NCBI GenBank assembly: GCA_026706025.1
Contig: JAPOZO010000084.1
Location: forward strand, 79,107-143,106
Direction of reading: 5' to 3'
DNA from: Candidatus Poribacteria bacterium
Lineage (GTDB): Bacteria; Poribacteria; WGA-4E; WGA-3G
DNA: 64,000 nucleotides
Positions within the stretch are counted from its first letter, which is position 1. The number at the start of each line of letters is the position of its first letter. The notes under the pieces are model-generated. The model was not told the origin of the DNA. It searched no databases and saw only the letters and a list, made by a program, of their open reading frames with translations. Shown here in pieces: positions 26,787-35,368 of this stretch. Made by a program: the position numbers and the translations under genes.

Positions 26787-27152
26787 TTATTCATCAGACT
26801 TTTCGGTGGGGAGTCCCTCAGCTTTCCAGCCCCGGAAACCGCCAGTGAGAACTGAGACGTTTTCATAACCCATGTTTTTTAACGTGTGTGCGGAGAGTGT
26901 CGCACGGGTACCACCACCGCAATAGGTAACGATGTGTGTGTCTGCGTCAGAGGCGATCTCATCAATATCAAGTTCGAGATAGCCGCGTGGCAGTGAAACG
27001 GCATTCGGTAGATGTTCCTCGTCGTAGTCGGGCTCGTCCCGAACATCTAAGAGGATGATTGTGTCTGTAACCTCTGTGAGTTCGTCGGGCGATATGTGTC
27101 CAACGTTTGCTTTCGCTTCGGTAACTAATTGTTCAAGGGTTTTCAGTGGCAT
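26787..27152 (-). CDS. Rhodanese-domain protein
   Basis: 121 residues, one rhodanese domain with LLDVRDEPDYDEEHLPNAVS and active-site loop YCGGGTRATLSA (Cys near residue 77, followed by GGGTR). GGFRGWKAEGLP closes the domain. Single-domain rhodaneses transfer sulfane sulfur to acceptors such as cyanide, thiols or modification enzymes. GGAGG 8 nt before ATG supports the start. No partner is adjacent. Could equally be a phosphatase-like homologue, but the six-residue loop fits sulfurtransferase. Confidence 0.9.
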   Translation of the reverse strand: MPLKTLEQLVTEAKANVGHISPDELTEVTDTIILLDVRDEPDYDEEHLPNAVSLPRGYLELDIDEIASDADTHIVTYCGGGTRATLSAHTLKNMGYENVSVLTGGFRGWKAEGLPTEKSDE

Positions 27153-27365
27153 CGTTATCCTCCAATTTTTTTTAACTATTGGTTATCTGGGCGAATTTTG
27201 AACGATTTTCAAAATTCGGTTTCTGTCACACCCGTACCTTACAGGGTAGGTTGCATAAGGTTTTTAGAACTATAGCATAAGACGAGTTGACGTGTCAACT
27301 TTTTTTGTCGGTTACAGACCGGATTATGATGATAACGAAATTGATTCTATAGGAAGAGGAGAAAA

Positions 27366-27809
27366 ATGGAATTGCTTAAAAAATCGGTTCAATCTGTGCT
27401 TGAGAAAGAACGGATCGGGAGTCCAGTGTTCCTGCGGTGTGTACTACACGTAGCGGGTGATACAGCGAATCTGCTGCCATCGGCGGCAGAAGTGACCGCG
27501 CTCGCGAATGCGTGGATACCCTCCACACCGGCGCGCGTCTATGCACAGGGCGACGCAAGGGGGACACAGGTTACGGTAGCGGTTCATTATGCCGGAGGGC
27601 AGATGGCACTGTTGAGTGTCAATCGAGTCGATATTGAGACGGCAGTTGACATCATGTTGGTCGGTAATAAAGGTGTTATCTATCATGAAACGCCAGTCGG
27701 TAGACACTACCAGAACGCGATCGCGCCAGAATTCGGTGGAACAGGTGAACTGGCAGCGACTATCACGCAATCGCTTGAAAGCGGTCAGCCTATAGTATTG
27801 GGGGGTTGA
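27366..27809 (+). CDS. Small protein of unknown function, partner of a Gfo/Idh oxidoreductase
   Basis: 147 residues, alpha/beta. The part VYAQGDARGTQVTVAVHYAGGQMALLS and later LVGNKGVIYHETPVG resembles the C-terminal sheet domain of Gfo/Idh oxidoreductases (the beta-strands that test ligand), without a Rossmann part. It is directly coupled to the downstream Gfo/Idh gene (2 nt between its TGA and that gene's ATG). So a subunit or substrate-domain partner is likely. Ribosome site AGGAAGAGGAG before ATG 27366. Confidence 0.7.
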   Translation: MELLKKSVQSVLEKERIGSPVFLRCVLHVAGDTANLLPSAAEVTALANAWIPSTPARVYAQGDARGTQVTVAVHYAGGQMALLSVNRVDIETAVDIMLVGNKGVIYHETPVGRHYQNAIAPEFGGTGELAATITQSLESGQPIVLGG

Positions 27810-27811
27810 AC

Positions 27812-28954
27812 ATGCAACAAGATGGAAAATATGGAGTTCTTTTGCTCGGTGGGCATCGTACGCATCAAGAGAATTACGCCTCAAACTTTGCACAGGATGC
27901 GCGTTGTCGGTTAGTGGCGTTCGCTGATGAACCGGACGCACCGACCGAACGAATTGAATTGGCACGTTCACTGGCTGAATCAATGGATTTGCCATTCATA
28001 GATATCGACGCAGCCTTGGCGCGCGAAGATGTGCATATTGTGAGTCTCTGTACAGATGTGGAACGTCGCGGACGTATAGGTGCAAAATGCGCTGAGGCGG
28101 GAAAACACGTCTATCTCGATAAACCGATGGCACTTAATCCAGAAGATACGAAAGGGATCATCGCTGCAGTAGCAAAAAGCGGTGTCCGAACCCAGATGTT
28201 TAGCAATATTCATAGCACTTGGGCACGCACCGTTCAGCAGGCATTGGCGAGTGGACATATCGGCGAACTTCAGGCGATTCATTGCGACGTGCTCTTCTCC
28301 AAAGGACATCCCGGCACCGCACCCGTCGGCGAGAAAAGAGTCCAAAACTCCACGCTGGAACGTTACAGTTTCGTTGAAGCCAAACCTGAGATGTTCGATG
28401 TCGGTGTCTATGCCGTGTCAATGGTGAATTGGTTGACCCAGAAACGCGTGCAGCGTGTTTTCGGTGGAACGGCGAACTATTTCTTCAAAGAGCATCGCGA
28501 CTGTGGACTTGAAGACTTCGGTGCTTTAGTCCTGACATTGGAAGATGGGATTACAGCGACAATTGTGGGTGGACGCTACGGGTGGCAGAGCCACGCCCAA
28601 GGTGGCATTCGGAAGGTGCATCTCGTCGGTACTGAGGCGACCATGACCTTTGACGCGTCAGCGAACCGTTTGGAAGTTTTTGCCGCGGAACCGGCGTTTG
28701 AACCGCCGACCCCACATCCGCTGGATCCGATGGGAATGTGGAGCAGCACGCAAGCAGAGATCAAGATGCAACCGAAGCAACAATGGATAGATGTCGGTAG
28801 TGGAGACGATGGACAGCGAGAATTTAGTGCGTTTATAGATTGTATTGAGAACGGTGTAGAGAGTGAGATGAACGCTGAATTTGCGGCGCATTCCGTGGAG
28901 ATTATCTGCGCGGGGTATCGTTCAGCGGCAAGTGGCGAGATTATCAACCTGTAG
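27812..28954 (+). CDS. Gfo/Idh/MocA-family NAD(P)-dependent oxidoreductase
   Basis: About 380 residues. N-terminal Rossmann fold: YGVLLLGGHRTHQENYA, then AGKHVYLDKPMAL with the conserved catalytic-region Lys (EKP/DKP motif). The C-terminal sheet domain includes RYGWQSHAQGGIRKVHLVG and DAFGLMTF-like strands. ATG at 27812 follows a GGGGGG site; a TTG at 27806 overlapping the upstream stop is possible. Members oxidise or reduce sugars, inositols or related polyols, but the substrate cannot be read off. It works with the 147-residue upstream product. Confidence 0.85.
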   Translation: MQQDGKYGVLLLGGHRTHQENYASNFAQDARCRLVAFADEPDAPTERIELARSLAESMDLPFIDIDAALAREDVHIVSLCTDVERRGRIGAKCAEAGKHVYLDKPMALNPEDTKGIIAAVAKSGVRTQMFSNIHSTWARTVQQALASGHIGELQAIHCDVLFSKGHPGTAPVGEKRVQNSTLERYSFVEAKPEMFDVGVYAVSMVNWLTQKRVQRVFGGTANYFFKEHRDCGLEDFGALVLTLEDGITATIVGGRYGWQSHAQGGIRKVHLVGTEATMTFDASANRLEVFAAEPAFEPPTPHPLDPMGMWSSTQAEIKMQPKQQWIDVGSGDDGQREFSAFIDCIENGVESEMNAEFAAHSVEIICAGYRSAASGEIINL

Positions 28955-29226
28955 GGATAGTCTTCAAATCGCAGCACTACTATTTTACGATAGTAAGGTT
29001 TACAATTTCGTTTCTCCTTTTTCATGGATGCCGTCTTTTATATCGACCAAAGCGTTTATCAATGTAGAAAATAATTTGGTTTTTAGGGTCGGAATATGCT
29101 ACACTAAAATATAGTCTGCTGGACATGATTCGACCTTATCATAGAAATAGATTGAACGTGCGTATACTAAAACAATGTGCCATGATCTAAGAAGAAAGTA
29201 AACTGACAAGCTTTGGAGGATGCAGA
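28955..29226. other. Left boundary of the restriction-modification insert
   Basis: AT-rich segment with a small hairpin TACTAT-TTTACG-ATAGTA at about 28980-28997 and GGAGGA (29215-29220) serving the endonuclease start. No control-protein gene seen. Confidence 0.4.
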
Positions 29227-30144
29227 TTGGGAGTTAATAAAAATAAACCAGATAGATGGAAAACAGATATTGCACAGTCTGTTGATTTCTACAATGACTG
29301 GTTTTTGCGATCTGCACCGCAGGTTTTCAAGGAAACACGTCTGAAAACTAGCACACAGGTTGAGCAAGTACTGAAGTTAACAGCCAACTTCACACGACTA
29401 AATTCTGAAGTTTTACAGGAATACCCGACTATTCTGCCTGTACTGCGAATGGCAACTTGTCCACCAATAGCAAGGGATAGATTAATAGGACTCGCTGGAG
29501 TCCCACGAAATCTTGTGAAATCTATGGAAGATAATGAACGTGTGCCACCGCTTATGAAACCTTTGCAACTTCAAGAAAACTTGAAGCAGATTGAAAAGGT
29601 TATCCGGAACTTACTTGACTCTGATATTTTCGTTTGGCTTGATCGAGGCGATGAGGGGAAAATAGAAGAAATTCGCCGTGCTGCAACGATTATTGCCGAT
29701 AGACTTTGTGGTGCTGAGGCGAATCCGATTCTTAGAAATGCTCAAGAAAAGCGTCAATTAATGTCTATCCAGCGTTGGCTCCAAGAACGTGGTTACATGT
29801 TTGACGAAAGGGTTGGTAGCAGAAAATTTGATGAACTTTCTCCTGGCACATTTGTGTTTCATCTCAACGTTCCAGTACGCCGGGCAACTACAAATAGGGA
29901 AATAAAAATGCCTATTGATGTTGTTATTATGCCCCTTAAAGCACAGTTAAGTGATTTTCCGTTGTTGATTGAGGCAAAGTCAGCAGGCGACTTCACTAAT
30001 ACGAATAAACGCAGAAAAGAGGAGGCAACCAAGGTTTCCCAATTGCGCAGCACCTATGGTGACAGTATACGTTTCATACTTTTCTTATCTGGTTATTTCG
30101 ACAGTAATTATCTTGAATATGAGGCGGATGAGGGCATAGACTGA
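29227..30144 (+). CDS. XamI-family type II restriction endonuclease, ended early by an in-frame TGA
   Basis: 305 residues from TTG 29227 (GGAGGA 6 nt upstream). DRWKTDIAQSVDFYNDWF, LRMATCPPIARDRLIGLAGV and the C-terminal PD-(D/E)xK region PIDVVIMPL then LIEAKSAGDFTNTNKRRKEE (Asp near 231, Glu-x-Lys near 248-250) identify the XamI (SalI-like, GTCGAC) family. TGA at 30142-30144 stops the frame, but it continues in the same frame as VWEHRINDLAEFGL to TAA at 30187, three bases before the methylase ATG. Family proteins have Trp at this site, so the product is probably shortened by 15 residues through a TGG to TGA change. Whether it still cleaves is open. Confidence 0.88.
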   Translation: MGVNKNKPDRWKTDIAQSVDFYNDWFLRSAPQVFKETRLKTSTQVEQVLKLTANFTRLNSEVLQEYPTILPVLRMATCPPIARDRLIGLAGVPRNLVKSMEDNERVPPLMKPLQLQENLKQIEKVIRNLLDSDIFVWLDRGDEGKIEEIRRAATIIADRLCGAEANPILRNAQEKRQLMSIQRWLQERGYMFDERVGSRKFDELSPGTFVFHLNVPVRRATTNREIKMPIDVVIMPLKAQLSDFPLLIEAKSAGDFTNTNKRRKEEATKVSQLRSTYGDSIRFILFLSGYFDSNYLEYEADEGID

Positions 30145-30192
30145 GTCTGGGAACATCGTATTAATGATCTGGCAGAGTTTGGATTATAAAGT

Positions 30193-31809
30193 ATGTCTGT
30201 AGACAAACGACTTGCAAAAATTCATCGAATTGAGTCAGAACGTTTAAAACTTCAGGCTCAATTAAATATAAAAAAATCCCAAGAAAAACGCAATAAATTA
30301 GGTCAATTTGCGACCCCACCAAAACTGGCGATGGACATTATGGAAGTGTCAAAAGAATTAATTGGACCTTCCAAAGGAATTCGTTTTCTTGACCCAGCGT
30401 TTGGGACCGGAGCATTCTATTTTTCTTTCTTGAAATGTTTTTCGGATTTACACCTCAATTGGGCACGAGGGTATGAAATAGATCCTCACTGTGGAAACGA
30501 GACGGTCAAGCTATGGAATAATACCGGACTTGACCTAAAAATCGCTGATTTTACGAAATCTAATCCACCAAGTTTTCAACAAGATAAAGCCAACTTTCTA
30601 ATTTGTAACCCACCTTATTCCAGGCATCATCATTTACCCTCTGATGAGAAGTTAAGGTTACAGAAACTCGCCAACCAAATAACAAGTATTAAGGTAAGTC
30701 AGTTGTCAGGTTTATACTGCTACTTCATGCTTATTTCACATAGTTGGTTGGCAGATAATGGCTTGGCCTGTTGGCTTGTGCCAAGCGAGTTTATGGATGT
30801 AAACTATGGTCAGCAACTAAAGGAATATCTAACAACTCATGTAACTTTATTGCGTGTTCACCGCTTTTCACCTAAGGAACTACAGTTTGGAGACGCTCTT
30901 GTTTCTTCATCTGTAATTTGGTTTAGAAAGACCAAACCGTCAACGGGTTATGAAGTTGACTTCACTTATGGCGGGACAATAACGGAACCAGAAAAGCGTT
31001 GTGTTTTGTCTATTGACTCGCTGCGAGATATGAGAAAGTGGAATCATCTCTCAAACATTGTGAGAACTTCTAATGCTAACACGACAGGTAAGTCTGAGGG
31101 AGCCAAATTATCGGACTTTTTTCATGTGAAACGTGGTTTAGTAACAGGTGCGAACAAGTTTTTTATACTTTCCCCCGCCCAGATTTCTGAATATAATCTA
31201 CCGACTGAGTTTCTAACGCCAGTATTACCAAGTCCGCGATACTTATTATCCGATGAAATTCAGGCTGATGATGCAGAAAACCCCATCCTGAAACAGGCTC
31301 TGTTTTTGTTAAATTGTTCCTTACCGGAGCACATCATTCAACGTAATTATCCATCACTTTGGGAATATCTACAATCGGGAACTCGGATGGGAATTCATGA
31401 GCGTTATCTCTGTCGGCATCGTTCACCATGGTACCTGCAAGAGAAGCGCAAACCGAGTTTGTTTCTCTGCACATACATGGGACGGGAATCTGTTAAAAAT
31501 CCAAAACCCTTCCGCTTTATTTTAAACCATTCTAAAGCAGTCGCTGCCAACGGATATTTAATGTTATATCCGACTCCTCGTTTGGAAAAGGCATTTAGAA
31601 CAGATCCGGAACTAATTCATACAACGTGGGAAGCTTTAAACGCAATTACATCACAGGATTTAGTAAGTGAAGCACGGGTTTACGGCGATGGACTCTATAA
31701 ACTTGAGCCAAAAGAATTAGCTAACGTTTCTGTTGGTGATATATTCTCAGCACGATTAAGTTTGGAGAAACATCTCACAGCACAGCAGATGGAATTCACA
31801 TGGCACTAA
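30193..31809 (+). CDS. XamI-type N6-adenine DNA methyltransferase
   Basis: 538 residues. RFLDPAFGTGAFYFSFL near residue 64 is the AdoMet motif, NPPYSRHHHL near 138 the catalytic NPPY, typical of gamma-class adenine methylases of the Eco57I/XamI kind. A large C-terminal part holds target recognition. It starts 3 nt after the extended endonuclease frame, so the pair is one operon. It would methylate the adenine in the GTCGAC-like site and protect the host. Intact, so the host would remain protected even if the endonuclease is dead. Confidence 0.92.
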   Translation: MSVDKRLAKIHRIESERLKLQAQLNIKKSQEKRNKLGQFATPPKLAMDIMEVSKELIGPSKGIRFLDPAFGTGAFYFSFLKCFSDLHLNWARGYEIDPHCGNETVKLWNNTGLDLKIADFTKSNPPSFQQDKANFLICNPPYSRHHHLPSDEKLRLQKLANQITSIKVSQLSGLYCYFMLISHSWLADNGLACWLVPSEFMDVNYGQQLKEYLTTHVTLLRVHRFSPKELQFGDALVSSSVIWFRKTKPSTGYEVDFTYGGTITEPEKRCVLSIDSLRDMRKWNHLSNIVRTSNANTTGKSEGAKLSDFFHVKRGLVTGANKFFILSPAQISEYNLPTEFLTPVLPSPRYLLSDEIQADDAENPILKQALFLLNCSLPEHIIQRNYPSLWEYLQSGTRMGIHERYLCRHRSPWYLQEKRKPSLFLCTYMGRESVKNPKPFRFILNHSKAVAANGYLMLYPTPRLEKAFRTDPELIHTTWEALNAITSQDLVSEARVYGDGLYKLEPKELANVSVGDIFSARLSLEKHLTAQQMEFTWH

Positions 31810-31960
31810 AAAAGAGGAAATGAATTAAAAACCCTGGTAGTGTCAGATAGCCGGTAAATCCGGTATCAAGAGTTGCTTCAATTTTCGCGCGTTGATTTAA
31901 TCCGATCACTTCCACTTCAATGATAGCTACGCGTTCGTCTCTAATTTTCCCTGTTATCAT
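31796..31960 (-). pseudogene. Truncated clan AA (retroviral-type) aspartic protease
   Basis: Minus-strand frame from ATG 31960: KIRDERVAIIEVEVIGLN, then AKIEATLDTGFTGYLTLP, which holds the catalytic DTG. Homology ends at about residue 42; the last dozen residues are read from DNA after the methylase stop. Full proteins have about 110-130 residues. So the restriction-modification insert cut this gene. Its ATG overlaps the end of the small upstream pseudogene, as in intact pairs. Confidence 0.75.
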
Positions 31961-32221
31961 TATAGTATTCCACATTACATTTCACGAAGCTAAAGCCGAT
32001 ACCGTGGGTGGCTGGGTATCCAATTCGCACACCATAAGTCATAGCCTTGGGATTCTTAGCAAGCAGACGTTTTGTAGCTTCCAAATCCTCATCGGCGATT
32101 TCATAGTTTTCCGTTTCAATGTCAACTACAAAAAACTGACCTTTGTATTGAACTTCGAGTTCTTCGCGGTACTGCTGATAGATTTCTTCGCCGCGGGCGG
32201 CGATGGTTTCAGAGGCAGCAT
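31941..32221 (-). pseudogene. Frameshifted small gene upstream of the aspartic protease (DUF5678-like)
   Basis: The minus strand has AGGAAG then ATGCTGCC, after which the continuing reading frame is one base out: SETIAARGEEIYQQYREELE, GQFFVVDIETENYEIADED, KAMTYGVRIGYPATHGIG. A one-base loss in codon 3 would explain why no start is in frame. This small protein is commonly found just before clan AA aspartic proteases in cyanobacteria and related genomes. Both partners are broken here. Confidence 0.65.
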
Positions 32222-32229
32222 TTTTCTTC

Positions 32230-34074
32230 CTACCCTCTAATACCTATCGCTTCAAGTTGAGCAATCTGCTTCACCCAAGAGTCTCGAATTTCTGGAGAGT
32301 AGTCGCCAGGGAGTAGCGATTTACGTGTGCAATTGAGAAGTGCCTGTAAGGTTTGATACTGTCTTATGGGTCCGATATTGGGAAGGATTCGATCTTCGGC
32401 GACAGCAATAATTTCATCTAATGTGAGTTTACCCGTTGTTTCCGAATCTTTCTTGAGCAAACTGGCGGCTTCAAGATCAGAACGTAGTGATGCGAAACTC
32501 GCTGCAGAGTAGGCCTCAGTTACTTTTAAGAGCCGTTCAACTGCATCGTCCGGGAGGGAACCGCGGAAAACTTTGGCAATCGTCCAGCGGAGGAAAGCCT
32601 CACGGTCTTCGCCACTTGGATCAAGCACTGGAACCACTATATCTCCGACCCTACCCTCGCGTCGCAGGTCAGGAGATAGATTGTAGATGCGGGCAGTCAT
32701 CAGAAGCCATGTGATATTACCACGCAGCTGCGGGTCTGACATCATCGCCTGTATTTTCCCAGTCAAACGCCGCTCTGTACTGTGTGCATCCTGCCCGACA
32801 CCACCGAATTGCGTATCCGCCTCATCAACGAAGATCAACACCTTCACGAGTGCCATCAGCAATCGCCGGAGCCGTTCAAAAATGACATCTGTCTGTCCGA
32901 ACCACATGCTCCGGATGTTCTTGAGGACGAGGACAGGGATATCGAGTTCCCCGGCGAGTCCCTCAAAAATAAAAGTTTTTCCACTCCCGATAGGACCACA
33001 GACACTCATCCCTGGAATTGCGTCGGAACCGGTTGAAGTAATACGCCGGATCAGGTGCGTCTTGAGAAAATCCACCAGTTTTTGGTTACCAACGATGTCC
33101 TTTAGACTGTGCGCCGGTTTTTTGAACTCTACAACATCTTCACCTAATTGTGCTTGGATAAATTCAGAGACTTTCTCAATAACATCCTCAGGTTGAAGTT
33201 TTTCACCGGAGTAGCAGGAAGAGAGCAACATCTGGCGGAGTGCTTGTAATGATAACCCCGCAGTGAGCATGGCGAGTTGTGCTTGTGAACCCCAAAGGTT
33301 TAAAGGCTTTTCTATGAGTTTCGGCGTGTTATTAAACCATGAAATAAAGTGCTGGCGTTCTGCCATCCCCGGGGCTGGGATTTCAACAGTAACAACCTGC
33401 GGCAACCTAATAATTCGAGAGTTCACGAGACTTGGAGATTCCGCGATAAAGACGACGGTATCATTGCCGTTCATGAAATTGGAATCGGAGATCCAGTCTT
33501 GAACGATGCTGACGCGGTGTCTGTCTGGCTGGGACAGACTCCGAATTTCGCCTTCCGGGAGCAACATGTCCGCCGCTTCTATCAGGATAATCAGTTTTTC
33601 GGGCAGCAGTTTTTCGCCTTGTGCGTTTGTGCTTCGGGAGAGCAGGCAAAACTGCCGAAGGAGTTCAAGTGCTAACGTCGGGCTGCCGATAGCATCGTTC
33701 ATGTACTGCGAGAAAGAGGCATCGGGTGGCTCTGGAACGGCATCAAGGTATATCGGAGGTGTCCTTCGAGAGGAGGTCGATGCCTGTGTAGCCCCCGGTG
33801 TACCAGCACTCGTATTTATATCAAGATCTGGCTCAGTTGTGCCGCGCCATAGGTTGAACGCTTGTTTAACCTTTTCGCGTTCCGTTTCTTGTGCGAATCT
33901 TATGGGGCCATTGAGTTCATAAACGATTAGGATAAACCCGGGTATGTCCCAACTGCGGCTTAAAAAGGGGACAAGTGGAATATAATCCATATCATCTTCT
34001 TCGCGTCTAAAGAAGAGATCATGGATATTTCCGGACAGGACGAGACTACGAGACGTTCCTGAATTAATGAGCAT
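32230..34074 (-). CDS. AAA+ ATPase with a degenerate first AAA-like half
   Basis: 614 residues. The C-terminal half has a complete AAA module: GPIGSGKTFIFEGL (Walker A near residue 358), KVLIFVDEADTQFGG (Walker B), WLLMTARIYNLSPDLRREGR with sensor and arginine-finger-like residues. The N-terminal half (LVLSGNIHDLFF, LIILIEAADMLLP, IIRLPQVVTVEIPAPG) looks like a second AAA fold whose Walker A is lost. It lies 95 nt downstream of the PspA gene on the same strand. AAA partners of PspA-type proteins are thought to remodel membrane-bound filaments, as Vps4 does for ESCRT-III. The end of this gene abuts the frameshifted small gene. Confidence 0.85.
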   Translation of the reverse strand: MLINSGTSRSLVLSGNIHDLFFRREEDDMDYIPLVPFLSRSWDIPGFILIVYELNGPIRFAQETEREKVKQAFNLWRGTTEPDLDINTSAGTPGATQASTSSRRTPPIYLDAVPEPPDASFSQYMNDAIGSPTLALELLRQFCLLSRSTNAQGEKLLPEKLIILIEAADMLLPEGEIRSLSQPDRHRVSIVQDWISDSNFMNGNDTVVFIAESPSLVNSRIIRLPQVVTVEIPAPGMAERQHFISWFNNTPKLIEKPLNLWGSQAQLAMLTAGLSLQALRQMLLSSCYSGEKLQPEDVIEKVSEFIQAQLGEDVVEFKKPAHSLKDIVGNQKLVDFLKTHLIRRITSTGSDAIPGMSVCGPIGSGKTFIFEGLAGELDIPVLVLKNIRSMWFGQTDVIFERLRRLLMALVKVLIFVDEADTQFGGVGQDAHSTERRLTGKIQAMMSDPQLRGNITWLLMTARIYNLSPDLRREGRVGDIVVPVLDPSGEDREAFLRWTIAKVFRGSLPDDAVERLLKVTEAYSAASFASLRSDLEAASLLKKDSETTGKLTLDEIIAVAEDRILPNIGPIRQYQTLQALLNCTRKSLLPGDYSPEIRDSWVKQIAQLEAIGIRG

Positions 34075-34169
34075 TCCGGCTTCTGTCCGAAATGCGTAAG
34101 TCGGGCTTTTAACGGCTATGAGTGCTCGCCCCCTTCCAATTTAAATAGCACACCTACTTTGATAGCACT

Positions 34170-35009
34170 TTAGAGCGGCAGCTCAGAATCAGAATCCTCT
34201 GTCTTCTTAGCGGGTTCTGTCTCCGTTTTCGTGTCCGTCTGCTGAGCACCGAAAATTAATGCATCAAATTCGTCGGAGGCGTTGGATGAGCGCGCTGCAG
34301 CGAGGAATTCCTCCTCTTCGCTTTTTGAGTCGGTGCCAGCTAATTCCTGTGCGACTTTTGAACGTCCTTTCGCTTTCTCGCGAATTTCCCGCATCCGGGA
34401 CAATTCAGCGGAAGTTCCGTCCATGCTGATGCCGGAAAGCATATCGGCGATTTCCTCTTGCTCTCGCGCCGTGATTAGATCGGCGACTGCCTCAGACTGC
34501 TCGCTCTTAATCTTATCTAAATCGCGATGGAGGCTGGTAATCTGAATTTTATGGGAATCAATATCCGCCTGCGCATTTTCGATCTCGCCTTCGAGTTCAT
34601 CGATGCGCCCCTCTTTCTCTTGTAGATTGGAATTGAACTCTTGGTAAGCGGTAACGCATCGCGTGTATTCGCCGTGCTGCTTGACTTCTTCTGCTGCCAT
34701 TCCCTCTTTTTGCAAATCAGCAGCGGTCTGCTGTGCTTTAGCGATCGCCCCAGCTTTTAATTCTTCCAAATTTTCGACTTCGCCGGTAAGAGTCTTTAGT
34801 TGTGACCTCTTCTGTTCAACAAGTGCGATCAGCTGTCCGATTGCTTGCTTATAGCGTTGGATATTCCCTTTCTTATCGCTGATGATGTCTTCGTAAGCCC
34901 CTCTAACGGCTTCGGGGTTTTCCATCATCCGATCCGCTGTTTCGTGGGCGCGGCCCGTCAACGTATACCAGATAGCCTTGAAAAATCGTGTGAATCCGTT
35001 TGCCATTTC
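34170..35009 (-). CDS. pspA: PspA/IM30 (ESCRT-III-like) membrane-remodelling protein
   Basis: 279 residues from ATG 35009, which has AGGAGA 8 nt upstream; an upstream ATG at 35108 is less likely. Residues 1-20 form an amphipathic membrane-binding helix (MANGFTRFFKAIWYTLTGRA). A long helical coiled coil (residues 25-220) with EVKQHGEYTRCVTAYQEF is the PspA core. The C-terminus is a Glu-, Ser- and Thr-rich acidic tail (TDTKTETEP, DSDSELPL) not found in E. coli PspA. PspA oligomerises on stressed membranes; with the AAA ATPase it may form a disassembly cycle. Confidence 0.9.
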   Translation of the reverse strand, partial: EMANGFTRFFKAIWYTLTGRAHETADRMMENPEAVRGAYEDIISDKKGNIQRYKQAIGQLIALVEQKRSQLKTLTGEVENLEELKAGAIAKAQQTAADLQKEGMAAEEVKQHGEYTRCVTAYQEFNSNLQEKEGRIDELEGEIENAQADIDSHKIQITSLHRDLDKIKSEQSEAVADLITAREQEEIADMLSGISMDGTSAELSRMREIREKAKGRSKVAQELAGTDSKSEEEEFLAAARSSNASDEFDALIFGAQQTDTKTETEPAKKTEDSDSELPL

Positions 35010-35307
35010 AGTTTCTCCTGTTGCGTCGTGTCTTATAAGTGCGACCTTATTGTATTGGTTTGCGAGTCGTACCAATATTACTTTGCACGGTTTTGATCCG
35101 CGCCGCAAAACTTATCACATCGTATTTTAACATATTTTATCTAAAACTGCAAGAAAATTCTGCATACACCGCAGCGGCGTTTAGCTTTCCGAAATTTTAG
35201 ATTTACGGTTCGCGTGGATCCCTATAGGAACGACCTTCATTTCCCAGCAACGGGTAGGAACCCGGTCGAGACTTTTCGACAACCTCGCACAAAAAGCCTA
35301 AAACTGC

Positions 35308-35336
35308 TTGACATAAAGGAGATATCTGAATAAAAT
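35308..35336 (+). promoter_or_regulatory. Strong sigma-70 promoter for the metallopeptidase-TPR gene
   Basis: Perfect TTGACA at 35308-35313, 17-bp spacer, TAAAAT at 35331-35336, 32 bp before ATG 35369. The leader is short. Confidence 0.65.
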
Positions 35337-35368
35337 AGGCAATAAACACGACTTTCAATTAGCAGAAG

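Noticed and set aside
30142..30144. TGA as selenocysteine codon in the endonuclease
   Set aside because: The site aligns with Trp in the family, not with a catalytic Cys, and no hairpin like a SECIS is obvious after it.
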